The position numbers and the translations under genes are program-made. A DNA stretch of 64,000 nt from Lysobacter firmicutimachus (GTDB taxonomy: Bacteria > Pseudomonadota > Gammaproteobacteria > Xanthomonadales > Xanthomonadaceae): the NCBI RefSeq assembly GCF_037027445.1, contig NZ_JBANDL010000002.1, positions 4,844,001 through 4,908,000 of the forward strand. Direction: 5' to 3'. Within the stretch, counting starts at the first letter, position 1, and every line of letters starts with the position of its first letter. Positions 56,726 through 64,000 of this stretch are shown here, piece after piece. A model generated the notes under the pieces. The model was not told where the DNA came from. It was given only the letters and a program-made list of their open reading frames with translations, and searched no databases.

Positions 56726-59302
56726 TCACTGGCGCTTGCAGTCGATCACCTTCTCCGCGTCGGTGCCGTAGGCCACCTCGTGCAAGGTCAGCGAAGTGCC
56801 GGCCCCCGCCTGCAGGCCGAACGGAATCTCCAGCTTGGCCATGTCGGCGCCGGCGGCGCGCAGACACTTCAGCGGCACGCCGATGCGCTGCCACTGCCCG
56901 CGTGGCAGCGCGCGCAAGGCCGCGCTCAGCGGCAGCCGGGCCTCGCACTTGGGCCCGCAACCGGCCAACAACGCGACCTCGTCCGCACCGATCGCATCGA
57001 CCTTGAGCGCGATCAGCAACTGCACGTCGCCGTTGGTCTCGCGCAACAGCTCCTGCGGCGCATCGGCGATCCACTCCAGCCGAGCCGCGTCCTTCCATTG
57101 CAGGCGCCACGCGTCTTCCTGCGCACGGTAATCCACCGCCGTCACCGCCAATGCCGCCGCGGCCGCCAGCGGCGGCTTGATCGCTTCGCTGGCGCGCCCC
57201 TGCGCGGTCGCGCGCAGGCGCCAACCGCGCGGGAGCGCGCCGCGACCGAGGAATTGCACCGAGCGCGGGTCCAGATCGGCCGTGCCCGGATCCTCCGCCA
57301 GCGTCCCGAGCGTGCCCCCCTGGGCATAGCTCAGGCCATAGCCGAACGCGAACTGCGGTGCATAATCGCGATCGCCGACATTGACCGTCTGCACCGCCGT
57401 CTTCGGCCACGAGTACGACAGCTTGCCCTTGAAATCGTGTTGCACGCGGCCGTCGCGGCCGCGCAGCAACACATCGGCGATGCCGCCGCCCTCCGAACCC
57501 GGCAGCCAGGCGGCGACGAAGGCGTCGGAAGCATTGATCTCGCGATTGACCCACAGCGGCCGCCCCGACAGGAACACGCTCACCACCGCGATCCCGTCGG
57601 CCTTGAGCTTGCGCAGCAGGTCCAGCTCGGGATTGCGCGTCGGCCGGAACGCCAGCGTGCGCAAGTCGCCCTGGAACTCGGCATACGGTTCTTCGCCGTA
57701 GACGTAGACCGCCACGTCGGGTTTGCGCCGGTAGCGGCCGTCGACGGACAACTCCGCTTCGCCGCCGCCGGCCTGGATCTGCTCGCGCAGGCCGGCCCAG
57801 ATGGATTGCGCATGCGGGAAGTCGGACGGCTTCAGGCCGGTGCCCTGCCAGTTCAAGGTCCAACCGCCGGACTGGCGGGCGACGTCGTCCGCGGCCGCGC
57901 CGACCACCAGGACGCGGGCCTTGGGCGAGATCGGCAGCGTCTCGCCTTCGTTCTTGAGCAACACCAGCGATTCGCGCACCGCCTGGCGGGCGACGGCACG
58001 GTGCGCCGGACTGCCGAGCAGTTCGAACTTGCCGCCGAGCGGACGCTGCGAGGGCTTGCCGGCCTCGAACAGGCCCAGGCGCAGCTTGACCCGCAGGATT
58101 CGCGCCACCGCATCGTCCAGCCGCGCCATCGCGATCTCGCCGCTGCGCACCTGCTTCAACGCGCTCTCGTAATAGCCGCGCCAACTGTCGGGCGCCATCA
58201 GCATGTCGACGCCGGCATTGAACGCCGCCGCACAATCCTCGTTGCGGCACCCCGGCAGCTGGCCGTGCGCGTTCCAGTCGCCGACCACGAAGCCGTCGAA
58301 CTGCCAGCGCTGCTTGAGCAAGCCGGTCAGCAAATCGCGATTGCCGTGCATCTTGCGGCCTTGCCAGCTGGAGAACGAAGCCATCACCGTCTGCGCGCCG
58401 GCCTGCAGCGCCGGCGGATAGCCCGCGCCGTGCACCGTGCGCAGTTCGTCCTCGTCGATCCGCGCATCGCCCTGGTCGCGGCCCTCGAACGTGCCGCCGT
58501 CGGCGAGGAAGTGCTTGGCCGAGGCGATCACGTGCGCGCCGTCGAGAAACTGCTTGCTGCCGAGCTTGCCCTGCAGGCCTTCGATCGCGGCGGCGGCATA
58601 GTCGGCGACCAGGCGCGGGTCTTCCGAATAGCCTTCGTAGGTGCGTCCCCAGCGATCGTCGCGCGGCACGGTCAGGGTCGGGGCGAAGGTCCATTCCATG
58701 CCGGTGCTGCGCACCTCGGCCGCAGTGGCTTCGCCGATGCGGCGGATCAGTTCCGGATTGCGCGTCGCGCCCAGGCCGATGTTGTGCGGAAACAGCGTCG
58801 CGCCGATCAGGTTGTTGTGGCCGTGCACGGCGTCGATGCCGAACAGGATCGGAATCGCCGGCTTGCCGTCGGCGGTGTCCATCGAGGCCTCGTAGAAGCG
58901 GTCGGCGATGTCCAGCCATTCCTTGGGCGCGGCGTCGTAGCGTCCGCCGGGCTCGGAGATGCCGCCGGGCTCCGAATTGCCGCCGGCCAGCACCGAACCG
59001 AGGTGGTACTTGCGCACGTCGTCCGGGGTGGCGCTGTTGATGTCGGCCTGGACGATCTGGCCGACTTTCTCCTCCACGCTCATCCGCGCCAACAGCGCGG
59101 CCACGCGCGCCTCCAATGCGGCGTCGCGCGGGATCGGCGCCTGCTGCGCGGGCCAGCGCGCAAGATCGAGCGAAGGCGCCTGCGCCGGCGCCATCGCCGG
59201 CAAGCAGGCCAGAGCGAGCGCGCAGGCCAACCGGTGCGGAACCGGGCGCCGCGCCGGCGACGGTACGTGATCGGCGCCTGCGCGCCCGCTGCTTGCGTTC
59301 AT
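56726..59302 (-). CDS. GH3 beta-glucosidase (exo-1,4/1,3-beta-glucan type), secreted
   Basis: The 858-residue precursor has a signal peptide (LACALALACLPAMAPAQA). The GH3 barrel follows with MSVEEKVGQIVQADI, FGIDAVHGHNNL, SAKHFLADGGT and GFVVGDWNAHGQ, where the Asp is the nucleophile. The GH3 C-terminal domain contains RVLVVGAAADD. The last 170 residues form an ExoP-like galactose-binding domain (RGALPRGWRLRATAQGRASE to LHEVAYG). It should release glucose from beta-glucans or cello-oligosaccharides. It is divergent from a LacI gene. Confidence 0.95.
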   Translation of the reverse strand: MNASSGRAGADHVPSPARRPVPHRLACALALACLPAMAPAQAPSLDLARWPAQQAPIPRDAALEARVAALLARMSVEEKVGQIVQADINSATPDDVRKYHLGSVLAGGNSEPGGISEPGGRYDAAPKEWLDIADRFYEASMDTADGKPAIPILFGIDAVHGHNNLIGATLFPHNIGLGATRNPELIRRIGEATAAEVRSTGMEWTFAPTLTVPRDDRWGRTYEGYSEDPRLVADYAAAAIEGLQGKLGSKQFLDGAHVIASAKHFLADGGTFEGRDQGDARIDEDELRTVHGAGYPPALQAGAQTVMASFSSWQGRKMHGNRDLLTGLLKQRWQFDGFVVGDWNAHGQLPGCRNEDCAAAFNAGVDMLMAPDSWRGYYESALKQVRSGEIAMARLDDAVARILRVKLRLGLFEAGKPSQRPLGGKFELLGSPAHRAVARQAVRESLVLLKNEGETLPISPKARVLVVGAAADDVARQSGGWTLNWQGTGLKPSDFPHAQSIWAGLREQIQAGGGEAELSVDGRYRRKPDVAVYVYGEEPYAEFQGDLRTLAFRPTRNPELDLLRKLKADGIAVVSVFLSGRPLWVNREINASDAFVAAWLPGSEGGGIADVLLRGRDGRVQHDFKGKLSYSWPKTAVQTVNVGDRDYAPQFAFGYGLSYAQGGTLGTLAEDPGTADLDPRSVQFLGRGALPRGWRLRATAQGRASEAIKPPLAAAAALAVTAVDYRAQEDAWRLQWKDAARLEWIADAPQELLRETNGDVQLLIALKVDAIGADEVALLAGCGPKCEARLPLSAALRALPRGQWQRIGVPLKCLRAAGADMAKLEIPFGLQAGAGTSLTLHEVAYGTDAEKVIDCKRQ

Positions 59303-59451
59303 GGTTCGCTCCTCGGGATCGATGGATGTGCCGAACATGAGCGTCCTATGGGCGCTGTGTCCGTACGGCGGAACGGGAGTGGGCGCGGCGCGGGCATCCG
59401 CCGCCGGTTCTGGCAGAATGCGCCCAACACGCGACAGGGAATCGGCAGCTC

Positions 59452-60477
59452 ATGCGGGTGCGTATCGAAGACGTGGCGGACGCGGCGGGCGTGTCGATGA
59501 AGACGGTGTCGCGCGTGCTCAACCAGGAGCCCAACGTCAGCGACGAGACGCGCAAGCGCGTCGAAGCCGCGGCGCGCAAACTCCAGTACCGTCCCAACCC
59601 CTCCGCGCGCAGCCTGGCCGGCCAGCGTTCGTTCCTGGTCGCGCTGCTGTACGACAATCCGTCCAGCAACTATCTGATGGAGGTGCAGGCCGGCATGCTC
59701 GACGCCTGCATCGCCCAGCACTACAACCTCATGCTCGCGCCGGTCACCTACGGCGAGCGCAAGCTGGTGGCCCACGTCGACGAGATCGTGCAACGCTCGC
59801 GCGCCGACGGCCTGGTGCTGACCCCGCCGCTGACCGATCATCCCGGGCTGATGAAGCGGCTGGGCCAGCTCGGCATTCCCTACGCCAACATCTCGCCCAA
59901 GCTGCGCAGCGGCCGCATCGGCGTGATCCTCGACGAAGAGCGCGCAGTGCGCGAAATGATGGCGCACCTGATTTCGCTCGGCCATCGCCGCATCGCCCAC
60001 ATCAAGGGCCATCCTGAACACGGCGCCAGCCAGTGGCGCTTGAACGGCTATCGCGACGGCCTGGCCGCGGCCGGCATCGCCTACGATCCGGCGCTGGTGG
60101 CGGAGGGCGACTTCCACTACGACACCGGCGCGATCTGCGCCCAGCGCCTGCTGTTGATGCCCGATCCGCCGACCGCGATCTTCGCCGCCAACGACGACAT
60201 GGCCGCCGGCACCATCCGCACCGCCAGCGAAATGGGCCTGTCGATTCCCGGCGACGTGTCGGTGTGCGGCTTCGACGACACGCCGATCGCGCGCCAGATC
60301 TATCCGCCCTTGACCACGGTGCGCCAGCCGACCCGCGAGATGGGCCGGCTGGCCACGAACGAGTTGTTCAAGCGGATCAAGTCGCCGCAGGACGGGCAGA
60401 TGATCGTCGCCGCCTACGAGTTGCAACTGCGCCAGTCCACCGGTCCCGCCGCCAAGGCCCGCACGCGCCGGCGCTGA
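59452..60477 (+). CDS. LacI family transcriptional regulator
   Basis: The 341-residue protein starts with the LacI HTH (MRVRIEDVADAAGVSMKTVSRVLNQEPNVSDETRKRVEAAARKLQYRPNPSARSLAG) and has a periplasmic-binding-protein-like effector domain (AIFAANDDMAAGTIRTASEMGLSIPGDVSVCGFDDTPIA). It is divergent from the GH3 gene and precedes a sugar symporter, so it probably represses this locus in the absence of an inducer oligosaccharide. Confidence 0.95.
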   Translation: MRVRIEDVADAAGVSMKTVSRVLNQEPNVSDETRKRVEAAARKLQYRPNPSARSLAGQRSFLVALLYDNPSSNYLMEVQAGMLDACIAQHYNLMLAPVTYGERKLVAHVDEIVQRSRADGLVLTPPLTDHPGLMKRLGQLGIPYANISPKLRSGRIGVILDEERAVREMMAHLISLGHRRIAHIKGHPEHGASQWRLNGYRDGLAAAGIAYDPALVAEGDFHYDTGAICAQRLLLMPDPPTAIFAANDDMAAGTIRTASEMGLSIPGDVSVCGFDDTPIARQIYPPLTTVRQPTREMGRLATNELFKRIKSPQDGQMIVAAYELQLRQSTGPAAKARTRRR

Positions 60478-60533
60478 TCGCGCCCGCCGCCGGCGTGCGG
60501 CGCGGCGGCCGCACGGATCGGGCGCTGCCGCCC

Positions 60534-62096
60534 TCACCAGAACACGGCGTACAGCGCGACCAGGATCGCCAGCACGGCGATCGCGGCGAGGTTGAACGAA
60601 GGCGCGGTCGCATAGCTCACGCCGTCGTGGCGGATGCGGTCGACTCCGGCGCCGGAGGGCGTGGCCAGCGAGACCAGCACGGCCAGCGCCGCGGCGAGCA
60701 CGAACACCAGTCCGACCCGATTGACGAACGGCAACTCCGGCCAGGCCAGCTTCAGCGCGATCGACAGCAGGAACGAACCCAGCGCCGCGGCCAGCGCGCC
60801 GGCTTCGTTGGCGCGTTTCCAGAACAGGCCGAGCACGAAGATCACCACGATGCCCGGAGTGAAGAAACCGGTGTATTCCTGGATGTACTGAAAGCCCTGG
60901 TCGAAGCCGCCGATCAGCGGGCGCGCCGTCAGGATCGCGATCGCGATCGCGATCGCCGCGGTCACGCGCCCCACCCGCACCAGTTGCCGCTCCTGCGCAT
61001 CGGGTCTGCGCTTGGCGTAGAAGTCCAGGGTGAAGATGGTCGCGACCGAATTGATCTTCGAGGCCAGCGAGGCCACGATCGCCGCGACCAGCGCCGCGAA
61101 CACCAGGCCGAGCACACCGGTCGGCAGCAGCGCCATCATCGCCGGATAAGCGTCGTCGGAGCGCGGCAGGTCCGGCGCCAGCATCAGCGCGGCGATCCCC
61201 GGCAGGACCACGATGATCGGCAGGATGATCTTCAGCGCGGCGGCGAACACGATGCCCTTTTGCGCCTCGCGCAGGTCCTTGGCGGCGAGCGCGCGCTGAA
61301 TGATGTACTGGTTGAAGCCCCAGTAGCTGACATGCATCACCCACAGGCCGCCGAGCAGCACGCCGATGCCGGGCAGGTCCTTGTAGTGCGGGTTGTCGGG
61401 CGAGAGGATCATCTTGAAGTGATCCGGATGCGTCGCCCACAAGGTCTTGAAGCCGGCCAGGATGCCGGCGTCGCCGCCGATCTTGCCCAGTGTCAGCGCC
61501 GCCACCATCAGTCCGCCGAGCACCAGCAGGGTGACCTGGACGATGTCGGTCAGCGCCACCGCCTTGAGGCCACCGTACAACTGGTAGGCGAGCGCGAACG
61601 CGCCGAGCAAGGCCAGGGCCAGGAACTGGTCCATGCCGGTGACCTGGGCCACCGCGATCGAGCCCAGCCACAGGATCGAGGTCAGGTTCACGAACACGTA
61701 CAGGCCGAGCCAGAACACCGCCATCACCGTGCGGATGCCGTTGCCGTAACGCTCCTCGAGGAACTGCGGCATGGTGTAGATGCCGTTGCGCAGGAACACC
61801 GGCAGGAAGAACTTGCCGACCAGCAGCAGGGTGGCCGCGGCCATCCACTCGTAAGACGCGATCGCCAGGCCCAGGGCATAGCCCGAGCCGGACATGCCGA
61901 TGATCTGTTCGGCGGAAATGTTGGCGGCGATCAACGAAGCGCCGATCGCCCACCACGGCAGCGCCTTACTGGCGAGGAAATAGTCCTTGGCGGTTTTCTC
62001 GTGGCCGCCCTTCTCGCGCGAAACCCATTGCGCGAGGGCGAACACGCCGGCCAGATAGAACAGAACGATCAGGGTATCGAGCAGGGAGAGTTTCAT
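60534..62096 (-). CDS. Sodium/solute symporter (SGLT-like sugar transporter)
   Basis: The 520-residue protein has about 14 membrane segments and SSS-family motifs: LPWWAIGASLIAANISAEQIIGMSGSGYALGLAIASYEWMAA, NLTSILWLGSIA, YGGLKAVALTDIVQ and ASKINSVATIFTLDFY. This subgroup imports sugars with Na+. With GH3, LacI and a TonB receptor it forms a carbohydrate-utilisation locus. Confidence 0.93.
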   Translation of the reverse strand: MKLSLLDTLIVLFYLAGVFALAQWVSREKGGHEKTAKDYFLASKALPWWAIGASLIAANISAEQIIGMSGSGYALGLAIASYEWMAAATLLLVGKFFLPVFLRNGIYTMPQFLEERYGNGIRTVMAVFWLGLYVFVNLTSILWLGSIAVAQVTGMDQFLALALLGAFALAYQLYGGLKAVALTDIVQVTLLVLGGLMVAALTLGKIGGDAGILAGFKTLWATHPDHFKMILSPDNPHYKDLPGIGVLLGGLWVMHVSYWGFNQYIIQRALAAKDLREAQKGIVFAAALKIILPIIVVLPGIAALMLAPDLPRSDDAYPAMMALLPTGVLGLVFAALVAAIVASLASKINSVATIFTLDFYAKRRPDAQERQLVRVGRVTAAIAIAIAILTARPLIGGFDQGFQYIQEYTGFFTPGIVVIFVLGLFWKRANEAGALAAALGSFLLSIALKLAWPELPFVNRVGLVFVLAAALAVLVSLATPSGAGVDRIRHDGVSYATAPSFNLAAIAVLAILVALYAVFW

Positions 62097-62610
62097 GCGG
62101 TTCCGGAGAATGGCTGCGCGGTGCCTGCCGTTCTACCGGCCGCTGCCGGGCTTGACCACGGCGCAGCGGCGTTTTCGGGCAAGAATTCGATTGCAATGAA
62201 ATCTACGGCGGCGGGGAGCAGGCTGAATCGGGAAGTAGGCACACTCCATGCACGACGCTGGCGCGCAGGGAGCGCACCCGGACACCGCGGAATCGACCCG
62301 ATGCCGTGCCCGCAAAGGCGGGAGTCCAGGGCTCCGCCGAGGCATGACGCCGAAGCCTCTGGATTCCCGCGTTCGCGGGAATGACGGGGGAGAGAGTGCA
62401 CTGAAGCCGCTGGACTCCCGCGTTCGCGGGAACGGCGCAACACAGAGCGTACTGAAGCGTCCGAATCGCCGCTGTCGCGGGGACGACCATGGCGGGGCGT
62501 CGCCGAAGGCTCTTGGCCCGCTGTCGCCAACGCGTCCAGCCGTTGCCGCCGTGCGCCGCGGAGCGGAGCGCACGACGGCACGGCCGGCTTGCAAGGCCGT
62601 GTTGCCGGCA
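62097..62610. repeat. Intergenic region with TGGATTCCCGCGTTCGCGGGAATG-type palindromes
   Basis: Three copies of a short palindromic repeat, centred near 62318 (degenerate), 62371 (GGATTCCCGCGTTCGCGGGA) and 62422, occupy 62305-62440. They are of the REP type common in Xanthomonadaceae. No gene is supported. Confidence 0.75.
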
Positions 62611-64000
62611 TCAGAAGTTCCAGCGCACGCGCATGCCGTAGCTGCGCGCGTCGTTGAGGAAGCGCACGTTCACGCCGGAACCGACCAGGGCCTTCTGCGA
62701 CACGTCTTTGTTGGTCAGGTTGCTGCCCCAGACCTCGAACCGCCAAGCGCCGTCGAGGGTGGTGAAACCGGCGCCGGCGTTGATCTGGGTGAAGCCGGGC
62801 TGCTCGTCGGGGAAGCCGGCGATGGCCGAACTCTCGACCCGGTCGACCGTGCCGGCGGTATCGCGCAGGAAGGTCACGTCGCGGTCGTTGTACTGGGTCA
62901 GGAAGAACGAGGAGCGGTAGGCCGCGAGGACCTGCCAGTCGAACGTGCCGCGGGCGAAGTCGATCGCCTGCTGCAGCCGGGCGTTGAGGGTGAACCGCGA
63001 CGACAACGGCAGTTCGTTGCCGGCCAGGTCGATCTGCGAAGTGATGCCGCCGTTGCCGAAATCCTGGCTGCGCACGTCGGCGACCACGCCGCGCTTGATC
63101 TTGGTCTGCAGGTACAGCGCGTTGAGGTCGAGGGTGAAGCCGCCGCCGAAGCGCAGACGGCTCTCGGCCTCCAGGCCGTACAGTTCGGACTTGCCGACGT
63201 TGCGGTTGACCAAGGCGAAGCCGGTGGCCTCGCCGTCGGGGTTGAACGCGATCACGCTCAGGTCCTGGAACACCTGATCGGCATAGTCGTAGTAGAAGCC
63301 GCTGACGTTGAAAGTCGCGGTGCGGCCGAGGAAATCGAACGAGTTCTTCGAGCCGATCTCCAATGCGGTGAGCTTCTCCGGCTTGTAGGTCTCGGGAATG
63401 ACGTTGACGTCGAAGCTGTCGTTGAAGCCGCCGGCCTTGTGGCCGGTGGAGACGGTGGCGTAGAGCAGGTTGCGCGGAGTCAGGTCGTATTCGAAGCCGA
63501 TGCGCCAGTCGAGGAAGTCGAAAGCGCTGGAACCGTGCTGCGGCGACGGCACGCCCAGCACCAGGAAGCTGTGCTGGCCGTTGGCCGGGCAATCGACGCT
63601 GTTGCCGCCGATGTCGGGGCGGTCGATGCAGGTGCCGTTGGGACGCGAGCCGTCGACGATGCCCTGCAGTTGTTGCTGCATGGTGTCGCGCGCGCCGGCT
63701 CGCAAGATGCCCTGCAGCAGGAAGCGGGCCATGTCGGCGTTGCTGCTCAGCCCGGCGACGTCGAAGCTCGGCCGGTCGAGCAGGGTCGGCATGAAGCCTT
63801 CGGTGCCGAGCCGGGTCTGGAACACGCCGCCCTCGCCGCCCAGGCCGATGGTCCAGTTGCCGCCGATGCCGTCGCGCGACTTGCGCTCGTCGGTGTAGCG
63901 CAGGCCGCCCTTGACCCGGAACCGCTCGTTGACGTCGAAGGTGCCGTCGCCGAACACCGCCCAGGACTTGCCGTCGACATCGGGCATGGTGAACTCGGTG
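62611..64000 (-). CDS. TonB-dependent receptor, C-terminal part (cut by window end)
   Basis: The frame is open to the last base, so the N-terminal plug lies outside. The 463 visible residues are beta-barrel strands (RFRVKGGLRYTDERKSR, LLYATVSTGHKAGGFNDSFDVNVIPETYKPEKLTALEIGSKNSF, FTLNARLQQAIDFARGTFDWQVLAAYRSSFF) and end YGMRVRWNF with the C-terminal Phe of outer-membrane proteins. It may import the oligosaccharide handled by the neighbouring GH3 and symporter. Confidence 0.92.
   Translation of the reverse strand, partial: TEFTMPDVDGKSWAVFGDGTFDVNERFRVKGGLRYTDERKSRDGIGGNWTIGLGGEGGVFQTRLGTEGFMPTLLDRPSFDVAGLSSNADMARFLLQGILRAGARDTMQQQLQGIVDGSRPNGTCIDRPDIGGNSVDCPANGQHSFLVLGVPSPQHGSSAFDFLDWRIGFEYDLTPRNLLYATVSTGHKAGGFNDSFDVNVIPETYKPEKLTALEIGSKNSFDFLGRTATFNVSGFYYDYADQVFQDLSVIAFNPDGEATGFALVNRNVGKSELYGLEAESRLRFGGGFTLDLNALYLQTKIKRGVVADVRSQDFGNGGITSQIDLAGNELPLSSRFTLNARLQQAIDFARGTFDWQVLAAYRSSFFLTQYNDRDVTFLRDTAGTVDRVESSAIAGFPDEQPGFTQINAGAGFTTLDGAWRFEVWGSNLTNKDVSQKALVGSGVNVRFLNDARSYGMRVRWNF

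Overview
The window is very GC-rich chromosomal DNA from a member of the Xanthomonadaceae. Lysobacter is the best guess, from protein style, the dispersed repeats and short extragenic palindromes, and the mix of secreted hydrolases, a TonB receptor and a type III secretion system (T3SS). No rRNA, tRNA, CRISPR array, integrase or transposase gene was seen.

1-13.4 kb: housekeeping and accessory genes. In order: a VOC protein and an SDR oxidoreductase, a small exported protein, a DUF6058-like protein, an MmcQ/YjbR protein, a secreted protein with four lectin-like repeats and an unknown C-terminal half, a Ser/Thr kinase with its ECF sigma factor, trans-aconitate methyltransferase, isoaspartyl peptidase, a flavodoxin-fold quinone reductase, a DNA alkylation repair protein, and a TerC-family protein preceded by a likely yybP-ykoY (Mn2+) riboswitch.

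13.4-31.6 kb: two divergent GH29 alpha-L-fucosidases, a small orphan gene in an AT-rich pocket, a secreted metallophosphoesterase, an FKBP lipoprotein, a multicopper oxidase, a divergent TetR/dehydrogenase pair with a palindromic operator, an ECF42-type sigma factor with VOC and YCII/DGPF partners, an ArsR regulator and an acyltransferase. Copies of a roughly 0.35-0.47 kb dispersed element lie between these genes. Each starts with a variable run of GTTGCC/GTTGCT hexamers.

31.9-53.2 kb: a type III secretion locus. A minus-strand block encodes SctV, SctD, two small candidate needle/filament proteins, SctI, J, K, L, N, O, P and two uncharacterised proteins. A plus-strand block encodes a FixL/FixJ-like two-component system followed by SctQ, R, S, T. 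SctU lies on the minus strand at the right edge. Both flanks carry small uncharacterised genes that look like secreted substrates or partners. Three things are unusual. There is no secretin (SctC) or gatekeeper in the locus. A FliO-like protein, normally flagellum-specific, is encoded inside it. A repeated palindromic box, roughly CTAGGG-N4-CCCNAG, sits in several intergenic regions of this locus and is a good candidate for the binding site of the locus's own regulator.

53.2-64 kb: an unknown protein, copper delivery genes (SCO, PCuAC), an ActR/RegA-type response regulator, and a carbohydrate locus with a GH3 glucosidase, LacI regulator, sodium/sugar symporter and a TonB-dependent receptor cut by the window end.
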